In this document: piece by piece, positions 1-7,783 of the stretch
Layout: each line of letters begins with the position of its first letter
How positions within the stretch are numbered: position 1 is the stretch's first letter
Assembly (NCBI GenBank): GCA_946041635.1
Contig: CAMGDG010000007.1
Coordinates: 1 to 34,951, forward strand
Source: an uncultured Clostridia bacterium
Lineage (GTDB): Bacteria > Bacillota > Clostridia > Oscillospirales > Acutalibacteraceae
DNA: 34,951 nt
Reading direction: 5' to 3'
Notes under the pieces: generated by a model
Told to the model about the DNA's origin: nothing
Seen by the model: the letters and a program-made list of their open reading frames with translations, nothing else
Databases searched by the model: none
Translations under genes and position numbers: made by a program

Positions 1-130
1 CCCCCTCTGACGAGGGGGCTGTCGTGGCGTTGTCACGACCGGGGGAGAGAAAAACTATTTGTTTTTTGCAAATAGTGTCTCTCCCTTTGTCTTTTGCTTC
101 GCAAAATCCACCTCCCTCGTCAGAGGGAGG
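1..130. repeat. Nested palindromic intergenic element
   Basis: Successive inverted repeats are visible: CCCCCTC/GAGGGGG (1-7 with 12-18), GTCGTG/CACGAC (21-26 with 34-39), GGGAGAGA/TCTCTCCC (43-50 with 78-85) enclosing CTATTTG/CAAATAG (55-61 with 69-75), TTTTGC/GCAAAA (92-97 with 101-106) and CCTCCCTC/GAGGGAGG (111-118 with 123-130). The outer units have complementary loops (TGAC and GTCA), so the element is roughly palindromic overall. No coding frame is supported. It resembles the CTCCCTC...GAGGGAG palindrome near 23411-23464, so it is probably a dispersed non-coding repeat. Confidence 0.7.
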
Positions 131-154
131 AAAAGGATTGTTGTAATATTAAGG

Positions 155-189
155 GCTCGCTCCCGCCGTCAAATTACAGTAGAATTATC
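155..189 (-). repeat. Dispersed repeat, copy 1 (inverted copy at 24051-24085)
   Basis: The reverse complement of this 35-nt stretch matches 24051-24085 at 34 of 35 positions, the single difference being in the GGGAGC(G/A)AGC part. It carries the GGCGGGAGC core that also occurs next to recR at 34874-34893. It is a dispersed intergenic repeat present in both orientations; no protein is encoded. Confidence 0.75.
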
Positions 190-190
190 T

Positions 191-382
191 TCTGCCTTGC
201 GGCAGAGTGATATTATTGTCCCCGGACAATAGTGTTATTGAATCCTTCGGATTCAGTGTTATTTTATTCGCAACAAACTCGCGAAGCGAATAACACTGTG
301 CGAAGCACAATAAAACTGCGAAGCAATACAACTCGCCGTATGGCGAATAAAACTGGCGTTGTATCCTTACGGGTACAACGCC
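191..382. repeat. Array of seven short hairpins with conserved 8-nt spacers
   Basis: Hairpins with unrelated stems follow each other: TCTGCC/GGCAGA (191-206), ATTGTCC/GGACAAT (215-230), TGAATCC/GGATTCA (239-255), TTATTCGC/GCGAATAA (264-293), TGTGC/GCACA (297-309), TGC/GCA (317-325), TCGCC/GGCGA (333-346), then a 12-bp stem GGCGTTGTATCC/GGGTACAACGCC (355-382, one T-G pair). The spacers are variants of AGTGTTAT in the left half and of its complement ATAACACT or ATAAAACT in the right half. GCGAAGC occurs three times (281, 300, 318). On the minus strand the 355-382 stem is followed by AGTTTTATT and may serve as the proS terminator. Confidence 0.7.
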
Positions 383-414
383 TTCCTCGCCGTGTTTTTA
401 TGTTATTTTAAAAC

Positions 415-1851
415 TTAATACGCCTTGCCCCAATAGAGCATTTTTGTTGCCGGCTTGCCGCAGCAAACGCATTTATCGGTAATTTGCTCCTGCTCAAAGG
501 GGATACAGCGTGAGGAAACTCCCGCCTTGTCTTTAAGCGCGTCCTCACACTCACGGTCACCGCACCACATAGCCTTTATAAAGCCGGGCTTATTATCGGC
601 GATGTCGCACAGCTCGTCAAGATTATGAGCCGTAAAGGTCATATTCTCACGGCGTTTAAGTGCGGAATTATAAAGTCCCTGATGAACTGCTTCCAGCAAT
701 TCGGGAATTTTAGTTTCAAGCTCGTCCAGAGATACAAAATACTTCTCTCTTGTATCACGGCGCACAACTACGCACTGGTTTTTCTCAATATCCTTGGGTC
801 CGATTTCCAAACGGAGGGGTACGCCCTTCATTTCATACTCGGCATATTTCCAGCCGGGAGTGTTATCGGTCAAATCTATCTTTGCACGGGCGAATTTTGA
901 AATATTCTCATAAATTTCCTGTGCTTTTTCCTTTACGCCCTCTTTATGAGCGGCAACGGGAATAACAACAACCTGTATGGGAGCGATTTTCGGGGGAAGA
1001 ACAAGTCCGTTATCGTCACCGTGAGTCATAATTATTGCGCCGATAAGGCGTGTAGTGCAGCCCCACGAGGTCTGGAACGGATATTTAAGCTTATTGTCCT
1101 TATCCTGGAACTGAATACCGAAAGCTTTTGCAAAACCGTCGCCGAAATAGTGGCTTGTACCGGACTGCAAGGCTTTACCGTCGTGCATTAAAGCCTCAAT
1201 GGTATATGTATCCTCTGCACCTGCAAAACGCTCTTTTTCGGTTTTAACGCCTTTAACAACGGGCATTGCAAGATAATTTTCGCAGAAATCCGCATACACA
1301 TTCAGCATCTTGATTGTTTCTTCCTGTGCCTCTTCTGCTGTTGCATGGATTGTATGCCCCTCCTGCCAGAGAAATTCTCTTGTGCGCAGGAACGGTCTTG
1401 TAGTTTTTTCCCAACGGACAACAGATACCCATTGATTGTAAAGCTTGGGCAGGTCACGGTAGGAATGAACTATATTTGCATAATGCTCGCAGAAAAGAGT
1501 CTCGGAGGTAGGTCGAACGCAAAGACGCTCCTCAAGCTTTTCGCTTCCGCCGTAAGTTACCCACGCAACCTCGGGAGCAAAGCCCTCAACATGGTCTTTT
1601 TCCTTGTTGAGAAGGCTTTCGGGAATGAACATGGGCATACAAACATTTTCATGCCCCGTTGCCTTAAACATTCCGTCAAGAGTTTTTTGGATGTTTTCCC
1701 AAATAGCATAGCCGTAAGGCCGTATTACCATACAGCCCTTTACGCTTGTGTATTCAACAAGCTCCGCTTTTTTCACCACATCGGTGTACCATTTGGCAAA
1801 ATCCTCATCCATTGAGGTGATTTCCTCAACCATCTTTTTTTGTTCAGCCAT
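415..1851 (-). CDS. proS: Prolyl-tRNA synthetase, type 3 (ProS)
   Basis: Charges tRNA-Pro with proline in the cytoplasm. The 478-residue product has the class II synthetase layout: TSE-containing RPTSE at residues 113-117, motif 2 with [16 protein letters not shown] at 151-166, and motif 3 from about 264 ([10 protein letters not shown], then [12 protein letters not shown]). It has no room for the large editing insertion of the long bacterial ProS. It ends in a cysteine-rich zinc-type domain (CGDREC, then CVCC near the C-terminus) and the terminal Tyr typical of the archaeal/eukaryotic-like type 3 form found in many Clostridia. The ATG at 1851 follows GAGGGATAAAA. It lies 80 nt downstream of acpP, with a likely terminator hairpin between them. 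Confidence 0.95.
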   Translation of the reverse strand: MAEQKKMVEEITSMDEDFAKWYTDVVKKAELVEYTSVKGCMVIRPYGYAIWENIQKTLDGMFKATGHENVCMPMFIPESLLNKEKDHVEGFAPEVAWVTYGGSEKLEERLCVRPTSETLFCEHYANIVHSYRDLPKLYNQWVSVVRWEKTTRPFLRTREFLWQEGHTIHATAEEAQEETIKMLNVYADFCENYLAMPVVKGVKTEKERFAGAEDTYTIEALMHDGKALQSGTSHYFGDGFAKAFGIQFQDKDNKLKYPFQTSWGCTTRLIGAIIMTHGDDNGLVLPPKIAPIQVVVIPVAAHKEGVKEKAQEIYENISKFARAKIDLTDNTPGWKYAEYEMKGVPLRLEIGPKDIEKNQCVVVRRDTREKYFVSLDELETKIPELLEAVHQGLYNSALKRRENMTFTAHNLDELCDIADNKPGFIKAMWCGDRECEDALKDKAGVSSRCIPFEQEQITDKCVCCGKPATKMLYWGKAY

Positions 1852-1865
1852 TTTTATCCCTCTAA

Positions 1866-1899
1866 CTTAAAAATTACAGGGACAGCGTATGTGTCCCTG
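1866..1899 (-). terminator. Terminator-like hairpin after acpP
   Basis: On the minus strand CAGGGACA pairs with TGTCCCTG (arms 1892-1899 and 1877-1884, 7-nt loop), followed by TAATTTTTAAG. It sits between the acpP stop and the proS start, so it may end acpP transcripts or attenuate read-through into proS. The T-run is modest. Confidence 0.55.
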
Positions 1900-1931
1900 C
1901 CATAAAAATCATATCCGCCGAAAACGGTTTA

Positions 1932-2156
1932 TCAATGTTCTTCAATAAACTTAACAATATCGGCAACAGTCTTAATATTTTCAAGATCCTCATCGGAAAT
2001 TTCCATATCGAACTCGTCCTCAAAGGTCATAACAAGATCTGCAAGGTCAATACTGTCTGCGCCCAAATCTTCAAGAAGCACGGAATCCATTGTAACATCT
2101 TCCTCTTCAAGCTCCAACTGGTCGCAGATTATATCACGGATTTTCTCAAAAACCAT
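1932..2156 (-). CDS. acpP: Acyl carrier protein
   Basis: This 74-residue acidic protein carries growing acyl chains on a 4'-phosphopantetheine arm in type II fatty acid synthesis. The attachment site is Ser35 within LGADSIDL, the usual DSL motif with Ile in place of Leu after Ser... that is, D-S-I-D-L. Length and charge match the family. The ATG at 2156 is preceded by GGGAGGTGTTACG, a strong ribosome-binding site. No other fatty acid synthesis gene is adjacent, so it is an isolated carrier gene with its own promoter. A carrier for another pathway cannot be excluded from the sequence alone, but the neighbours give no hint of one. Confidence 0.9.
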   Translation of the reverse strand: MVFEKIRDIICDQLELEEEDVTMDSVLLEDLGADSIDLADLVMTFEDEFDMEISDEDLENIKTVADIVKFIEEH

Positions 2157-2189
2157 CGTAACACCTCCCTAAAATATTGTCCAAACATA

Positions 2190-2218
2190 ATACTAATTAT
2201 TTTTAACGGTTTTGTCAA
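2190..2218 (-). promoter_or_regulatory. Sigma-A-like promoter for acpP
   Basis: On the minus strand TTGACA (2213-2218) is followed by 17 nt and TAGTAT (2190-2195). The acpP start lies 34 nt downstream of the -10. The -35 is perfect and the -10 matches at four of six positions. Confidence 0.5.
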
Positions 2219-2223
2219 CACCT

Positions 2224-3747
2224 TTATGGTATTTTTATAAAATCTTTAAGGAATGTAAAGTCAATATACTTTACATCTTTGATGATTTCGTAAAAGGCTT
2301 TGCATATTTCCGCACAGCCCCCGACCGTATCGCTTTCCGCATTAAAAGGCATTACAGGGTCGTGAACCGAAAGGCGGAGTAAAAACCAGCCTTTTCGCTT
2401 TTCATCGTCAAAAGACACCCTGACGCCCTCGTAATTATCAGGTGCGAGGCGCATTTCGCCGCTGTTTTCGGCGATTACCTTTATTTTTTCAATGAGTTCT
2501 TCACCGATTTCTCTGAAATTCGGCGCAGTAATATTAAACCGAAGCTCTTTTTCCTCAACGGGTTTTTTAAGGGCCTTAATACAGTCGCCTATTTTTTTAC
2601 CGTCTTTCCAAAGAACCGCCGCCTTAATAATAATCTTTGTGATAAGGTATGCGCCGTCGTCAAGATAATAGTTTTCTTTAAATGCGGCATGCCCCGAGGT
2701 TTCAATGGCAAGGGGCGTATTTTCACCTGAATCTGTGCGGCGTACTGCCTCGTCAATTACATTTTTATAGCCTCTTTTAAAGCGGATATGGCGTCCGCCC
2801 AAAGTGTTTTCAATAAAATCGTGAAGTCCGTCGCTTGTAACGGAGTCTGTTACAACCGTACCGCCCTTGTTGTTTTCAAGAGCGATGACAGACGCCAGCG
2901 CAACTATGGAATTGCGGTTTATTTCGTCGCCTTTTTCATCAACGCATGAGGCACGGTCAACATCCGTATCAAAAATTACGCCTAAATCGCAATTGTTCTC
3001 AACAGTCGCCTTACGAATAAACTCCATTGCCGTTTTATTTTCGGGGTTCGGTATATGATTGGGAAACATTCCGTCAATCTCCAAGAACTGACTTGCCGAA
3101 ACATCCGCACCCAAAGGAGCAAGCACCTTTTCGGCATAAAATCCGCCAACACCGTTGCCTGCGTCAACGGCAATTTTAAAGCCTGCGAGAGGTTTCTCGT
3201 AATTTTCAGCCCCAACTTCTTTTTTTATCATATTGCGGAGTATTTCGGAATACTCGGAAATATAGTCGATTTCCGTTATACTGCCCTTTTGACTTCCTGC
3301 TCTTTCCCCTGCATTTTCTGCGGCGGTGAGAATTTCGGTTAATTCTTCACCCGAAAGTCCGCCGTCACGGGTAAAAAATTTAAGCCCGTTGCGGTCATAA
3401 GGATGATGGCTTGCCGTAATCTGCACAGCACCGTCACAACCCATTGTAACGGTTGTCATAAACATTGCGGGAGTTGAGCAATATGAGCAGTAAAGCACAT
3501 TTACGCCCATATTAACAAGCGTTTCTGTTACGGCGTCTTTTATGCGCATTGCGGAAATTCTTGAATCGTGACCTACCGAAACGGTAAGGTCATTACACTC
3601 TTTTCCCGTCTTTTTTGAAAGAAAATCAATAAACGCTCCGCTGATTGCGGATACTGCCTCATCGGTCAGTTCGTATTGGGGGTGTTCCGTGGTTTCAATC
3701 GCCGTTCCCCGCACATCCGTTCCGCTTTTTAATTGTGTAAGCTTCAT
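2224..3747 (-). CDS. Phosphohexomutase (phosphoglucomutase/phosphomannomutase family)
   Basis: Likely interconverts hexose 1- and 6-phosphates through a phosphoserine enzyme in the cytoplasm. In the 507-residue product the catalytic serine is Ser113 in TASHHP, the metal loop is DTDVDR at 260-265, and the sugar-binding loop is ETSGH at 349-353; a C-terminal phosphate-binding domain follows (RVSFDDEKRKGW region). This is the four-domain ManB/CpsG architecture. The ATG at 3747 overlaps the TAA of the upstream lyase gene (TAATG), so the two are translationally linked. Glucose versus mannose preference cannot be read from the sequence; galK and galT in the window make a role with glucose 1-phosphate plausible. 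Confidence 0.88.
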   Translation of the reverse strand: MKLTQLKSGTDVRGTAIETTEHPQYELTDEAVSAISGAFIDFLSKKTGKECNDLTVSVGHDSRISAMRIKDAVTETLVNMGVNVLYCSYCSTPAMFMTTVTMGCDGAVQITASHHPYDRNGLKFFTRDGGLSGEELTEILTAAENAGERAGSQKGSITEIDYISEYSEILRNMIKKEVGAENYEKPLAGFKIAVDAGNGVGGFYAEKVLAPLGADVSASQFLEIDGMFPNHIPNPENKTAMEFIRKATVENNCDLGVIFDTDVDRASCVDEKGDEINRNSIVALASVIALENNKGGTVVTDSVTSDGLHDFIENTLGGRHIRFKRGYKNVIDEAVRRTDSGENTPLAIETSGHAAFKENYYLDDGAYLITKIIIKAAVLWKDGKKIGDCIKALKKPVEEKELRFNITAPNFREIGEELIEKIKVIAENSGEMRLAPDNYEGVRVSFDDEKRKGWFLLRLSVHDPVMPFNAESDTVGGCAEICKAFYEIIKDVKYIDFTFLKDFIKIP

Positions 3748-5021
3748 TATATCAACCCTCTTTTATTAAGCTCCTCCGCCGCCAGCATTATGCCGATTTT
3801 TCCGCTGTGGAAATTAAGACCGCCCTGCATCCAAACGGCAAACGGCTCTCGAAGCGGCGCATCCGCCGAAAGCTCAATTGACGAGCCGGAGGTAAACGCA
3901 CCTGCCGACATAATTACCTGACTGTCATAGCCCGGCATATCCCACGGCTCGGGAGTAACATATGAATCAATGGGGGCTCCTTTTTGAAGTCCCTGACAAA
4001 ATGCTATAAGATTTTCCGCTTTTTCAAGGCAAATTGCCTGTATTATATCGTGGCGTGTTTCGTCGGTTTCGGGAGTGACCTTAAATCCCAAATCAGAGAA
4101 AAGCGACGCCGCAAATACCGCTGTTTTAAGCGCCTCGCCCACCACATGGGGAGCATGGAAAAGCCCCATAAACAGATTTCTGTTCTGCCCCAAGGTTGAG
4201 CCCAATTCCGTTCCCAAACCGGGAGTAGTAAGGCGGTAGCCGCAAAGCTCCACTAAATCAGCCCTGCCTGCTATGTAGCCGCCTGACGGTGCAATGCCGC
4301 CGCCGGGATTTTTTATAAGAGAGCCTGCCATTAAATCTGCACCCACATCGCAGGGCTCTTTTTTCTCGGTAAATTCACCGTAACAATTATCCACCATAAC
4401 TATTGCACGGCTGTTTACTTTATGAACAATATCGCAAACTTTTTCTATCTCGTCAATAGAAATTGTGTGGCGCAGGGAATAACCTCGGGAGCGCTGAATA
4501 TATACCATTCTGACATCGCTTTGTGATGCCGCTGTTTCAATCGCCGCAAAATCAAGCTCGTCATTATCGGTCATATCCACCTGACCGTATTTTACGCCGA
4601 AATCCGCCAAAGTGCCCTGTCCCGAGTTTTTTCCGCCGATACCGATTACGGGGTGAATTGTGTCATAGGGAGCACCCGTAACGCACAGCAGCTTATCCCC
4701 GGGGCGCAAAATTCCGTAAAGACAAACGGCAAGGGTGTGTGTGCCGCAGGCAAGAGCACCTGCACGGATAATTGCGCTCTCGGCGCCGAAAATATCGGCG
4801 GTAAGGCGGTCAAGCTTATCCCTGCCCTTGTCGCTGTAACCGTATCCTGTTGTGGTGTTAAAATCCGTTTCGTCAACACGGTTTTTTATGAAAGCAGAAA
4901 GCACCTTTTGCTGATTGTATTCCGTTATTTCGTCAATGCCCCAAAAGGCTTTTTCCGCCTTTTTAAGAGCAGTTTCCGAAAGAGATTTTACTCTTTCGCT
5001 GATTTCAAAAAATTCAAGCAT
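3747..5021 (-). CDS. PLP-dependent methionine gamma-lyase family protein
   Basis: A fold-type I pyridoxal-phosphate enzyme of 424 residues, of the family often labelled aluminium resistance protein or methionine gamma-lyase-like (YnbB type). The cofactor-binding lysine is probably Lys237 in GSLIKNPGGG, with the pyridine-nitrogen aspartate Asp211 in VMVDNCYGEF. Family members are thought to eliminate thiols from sulfur amino acids, but the true substrate is not established by sequence. The ATG at 5021 lies 5 nt after the stop of the GNAT gene, and the gene overlaps the phosphohexomutase start by one base. Downstream of two peptidases it would fit peptide and amino-acid use. Confidence 0.85.
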   Translation of the reverse strand: MLEFFEISERVKSLSETALKKAEKAFWGIDEITEYNQQKVLSAFIKNRVDETDFNTTTGYGYSDKGRDKLDRLTADIFGAESAIIRAGALACGTHTLAVCLYGILRPGDKLLCVTGAPYDTIHPVIGIGGKNSGQGTLADFGVKYGQVDMTDNDELDFAAIETAASQSDVRMVYIQRSRGYSLRHTISIDEIEKVCDIVHKVNSRAIVMVDNCYGEFTEKKEPCDVGADLMAGSLIKNPGGGIAPSGGYIAGRADLVELCGYRLTTPGLGTELGSTLGQNRNLFMGLFHAPHVVGEALKTAVFAASLFSDLGFKVTPETDETRHDIIQAICLEKAENLIAFCQGLQKGAPIDSYVTPEPWDMPGYDSQVIMSAGAFTSGSSIELSADAPLREPFAVWMQGGLNFHSGKIGIMLAAEELNKRGLI

Positions 5022-5026
5022 ACCGT

Positions 5027-5737
5027 TTATCCTTTGCTTTTGTATTCATATATTTCCCCGGCTTTTTCAAAGCCGATATTTTCGTAAAAATCAAGATTGT
5101 GTTCTTCGCACACAAGATACACATCTTCGCACGGAGAAATCGTTAGAAGTTTTTTAACTATCGCTGTTCCCTTTCCCCGATTTCTGTATTGAGCCTTTGT
5201 ATAAATATCGGAAATTATCGCCGCATCTTCATTAAAAGAAATAAATCCGCCGCTGATAAGTTCGCCGTTTTCTTCAATTAACGCTCCCTCACAGCGGCCT
5301 TTAAGATTAAGATACATCTTATATGATATATCATCGGCGAAATCGGGCAAAAGCTCCGTATTAAGCCTTTTTATTTCTCCGAATCGGGTATATTTTATGC
5401 CCGTGCTCTGCGAAGCGGACTGAACCGAAATATGCAATAGATATTTTTTATCTATCGGTAAAAACGGTAATTTGTCGGGAGAAACAACTATGCCGTTTAT
5501 TATGGCAGAAAGCTCCTCAAAATCCGTATTTTCATCGGCAAACAGCAAGGTTTTATCCTCTTGACACACCGATAAAACCGCTGTTATATTACCTTTTTCA
5601 TCATACTGTACCCACAGATTGCCGCTTTTAACATCGTTTTCAAGATAGAATTGTGTGTATGACAAAAAAACTGCCGTTCGGTCTTTTCCCAAATAGACAA
5701 AAATTAACTTATCCACATATTCTGCGGCTTTAACCAT
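5027..5737 (-). CDS. GNAT family N-acetyltransferase
   Basis: A 236-residue protein whose C-terminal part has the acetyl-CoA pyrophosphate loop of the GNAT fold, seen as QYRNRGKGTAIVKKLL, followed by the LDFYENIGFEKAGEIYEY strand-helix pattern. The N-terminal 100 residues are unlike typical single-domain acetyltransferases and may form a second degenerate GNAT lobe. The substrate is unknown. I chose the ATG at 5737 because GAGGA lies 8 nt upstream; a TTG at 5743 would sit too close to that site. The start overlaps the end of the upstream M42 gene by 8 nt, so it belongs to the same operon. Confidence 0.8.
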   Translation of the reverse strand: MVKAAEYVDKLIFVYLGKDRTAVFLSYTQFYLENDVKSGNLWVQYDEKGNITAVLSVCQEDKTLLFADENTDFEELSAIINGIVVSPDKLPFLPIDKKYLLHISVQSASQSTGIKYTRFGEIKRLNTELLPDFADDISYKMYLNLKGRCEGALIEENGELISGGFISFNEDAAIISDIYTKAQYRNRGKGTAIVKKLLTISPCEDVYLVCEEHNLDFYENIGFEKAGEIYEYKSKG

Positions 5738-6740
5738 TTGCAAATTCCTCTAAAAGCGCCTTTGTCAGTTTTTCCACGCTCTCCATATCCCTAACTGCGC
5801 CCACAGAGGAGGCAGAATGAATGTATCTGCACGGCAGAGACACGGCAATAGTCTGAATACCTCCTGACGCCTTGTGTATGGCAGAAGCGTCGTTCCCGCC
5901 TGCCACAACGGTTTTGGTCTGGCAGGGAATCCCTTGCTTTTCGGCAATTTCGAAGGCTTTTTTATATAAATCCTTATTATAAACCGTACCTCTGTCCATA
6001 AAGGAAACAACTGCGCCGCCGCACACCTTGCAAACCTTTTTGCGGTCGGGAGTATCGGGAATATCTGAGGCTGTTGTGGTCTCAACTACTATTGCGTAAT
6101 CGGGATTAACCGTGTATGCGCTGACGGCGGCTCCCCTTGTTCCGACTTCCTCCTGAACGGTAAAAACACAGGTGTAGTCAATTTTTGACTTTTCCTGCAA
6201 CAATTCCAAAAGCACGGCACAGCCTACACGGTCATCAAGTGCCTTTGACTTAACAAATCCGTCGCCGAAGCAAACAAAATCCGATTTAAAATATCCGAAA
6301 TCACCGAGAGCAATTTTCTTTTCTGCCTCTTCACGGCTGTTAAAACCGAAATCCGCTGAAATATCGGTAATTTTCGGGATTGTTTTGCCCTCGTCACCCT
6401 CACATTGGTGAATTGCCTTGCCGCCTGCAACGCCGTTACAGCCGTTTACGGTAATCCGTTTCCCGAAAAGTGCCGAATCGTCTAATCCGCCAACGGGCGC
6501 AAGACAAATATATCCCTCCTCGGTGATATATGTTACAATAAATCCCACCTCGTCCATGTGGGCAAAAAGCGCAACATGATTTTTAGGCTTTTTTTCACCT
6601 TTTTTATTTACAATCAAATTGCCGAGGGCGTCAATTTTATATGAGCAATCCTCGGGGAGCATGGATATTATCATATCCCTTACGCTTTTTTCATCACCCG
6701 ATGTACCGTTGCACATACATAATTTTTCAAGCAGCTTCAT
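5730..6740 (-). CDS. M42 family metallo-aminopeptidase (second of a tandem pair)
   Basis: A 336-residue cytoplasmic di-zinc aminopeptidase of the glutamyl aminopeptidase/cellulase M (FrvX, YsdC) family. Metal and catalytic motifs are visible in order: AHMDEVGFI, ALDDRVGCAVL, the catalytic pair in VQEEVGTRGA, VVETT, and the last histidine in PCRYIHS. Such enzymes release N-terminal residues from short peptides as large oligomers. The start at 6740 is chosen because AAAGGA lies 6 nt upstream; a GTG at 6755 would leave no ribosome-binding site. It is 11 nt from the end of its paralogue and overlaps the GNAT gene. A role on glycosides or peptidoglycan fragments cannot be excluded. Confidence 0.9.
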   Translation of the reverse strand: MKLLEKLCMCNGTSGDEKSVRDMIISMLPEDCSYKIDALGNLIVNKKGEKKPKNHVALFAHMDEVGFIVTYITEEGYICLAPVGGLDDSALFGKRITVNGCNGVAGGKAIHQCEGDEGKTIPKITDISADFGFNSREEAEKKIALGDFGYFKSDFVCFGDGFVKSKALDDRVGCAVLLELLQEKSKIDYTCVFTVQEEVGTRGAAVSAYTVNPDYAIVVETTTASDIPDTPDRKKVCKVCGGAVVSFMDRGTVYNKDLYKKAFEIAEKQGIPCQTKTVVAGGNDASAIHKASGGIQTIAVSLPCRYIHSASSVGAVRDMESVEKLTKALLEEFANG

Positions 6741-6751
6741 TTTCATTCCTT

Positions 6752-7744
6752 TCACACCCTTTCAAGAAAACTGGCAATAAGCTTTGCGCAGTTTTCAATA
6801 TCACGCACATCTGCCGTTTCAACAGGCGTATGCATATATTTTTGCGGCAGAGAAACAAGGGCTGAGGGTACACCGCCCCGTGATACGGTTATATGGTCGG
6901 CATTGGTGCCTGTTCTGCCGTTCATTATCTCTTTTTGATACGGAATACCTTTTTCCTCTGCAATTTTTACAAGCAATTCCGACAAGCCTCGGTCAAGTAT
7001 GGGAGAAAAACCAATCATGGGGCCTTTTCCCAATTTTCCGCACTCACGGATATTTGAATCGGGAGTGTGAGCAAAGCTTACATCAACCGCCAAGGACAAA
7101 TCCGCTCCTGCATTAAATGCGGCGCAGGTTGCCCCTGATCCCCCTGTTTCTTCCTGTGCGGACAAAACAAGGGTAATTTTATTCTCGGTTTTTGTGTATT
7201 CAAGGGCTTTTAAAAGCACTGCGACGCCGCCTCTGTCATCAATGTACGGTGAAGAGACTGCATTTTCGCCCATTTCATAAAAGCAGGGCTTAAAGCTGAC
7301 CTTATCGCCCAAGGCAACAGCATTTTCAGCCTGCTCTTTTGTCATTCCTATGTCTGCAACGCATGTTCCGTCCTTTGAAACACGGCTTTCGCCCTCTGAA
7401 AGATGAGGCGGAACGGTGCATACAACGCCGAAAATATCTTTTTTACCGTGAATAATTAACTCCGCACCTTCAACGGTACGCATATCCACGCCGCCGACCT
7501 TGCTGAGACGCAAAAATCCGCCGTCTTCAATACCCGTTACCACAAAGCCTATTGTATCAAGGTGCGCATCCAGCAAAATGTGCTTTCCTTTTCCCTCACG
7601 CCCAATAATAATACTGCCTGTGTCGTCACAGGATACGCTTCCGTATTGTGAAAAAAGCTCCTTTAAGCTTTCAAAGGAGCTTTTCTCCTCCCCCGCAACG
7701 CCTGCGTGAGAGGTTAATTTTTGTAAAAGTAATTTGGTTTCCAA
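6752..7744 (-). CDS. M42 family metallo-aminopeptidase (first of a tandem pair)
   Basis: A 330-residue paralogue of the next gene, with the same ordered motifs: DAHLDTIGFVV, YIDDRGGVAVL, AQEETGGSGA, AVDVSFAH and PQKYMHTPVET. All metal and catalytic positions appear intact, so both copies are probably active with different specificity. The start is uncertain: AAGGGTG fits a TTG at 7744 with good spacing, while the GTG at 7753 overlaps that site; I chose TTG. The gene begins 39 nt after galK stops, so it is likely co-transcribed with it. Confidence 0.88.
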   Translation of the reverse strand: METKLLLQKLTSHAGVAGEEKSSFESLKELFSQYGSVSCDDTGSIIIGREGKGKHILLDAHLDTIGFVVTGIEDGGFLRLSKVGGVDMRTVEGAELIIHGKKDIFGVVCTVPPHLSEGESRVSKDGTCVADIGMTKEQAENAVALGDKVSFKPCFYEMGENAVSSPYIDDRGGVAVLLKALEYTKTENKITLVLSAQEETGGSGATCAAFNAGADLSLAVDVSFAHTPDSNIRECGKLGKGPMIGFSPILDRGLSELLVKIAEEKGIPYQKEIMNGRTGTNADHITVSRGGVPSALVSLPQKYMHTPVETADVRDIENCAKLIASFLERV

Positions 7745-7783
7745 ATAAATCACCCTTATATTACGGAAAATATAACAACAAAA

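Noticed and set aside
191-382. CRISPR array
   Set aside because: The spaced units are palindromes of varying sequence with 8-nt conserved spacers, not identical repeats with unique 30-nt spacers, and no cas gene is present.
1345-1815. Plus-strand reading frame of 156 codons
   Set aside because: It is antisense to the well-conserved motif regions of proS.
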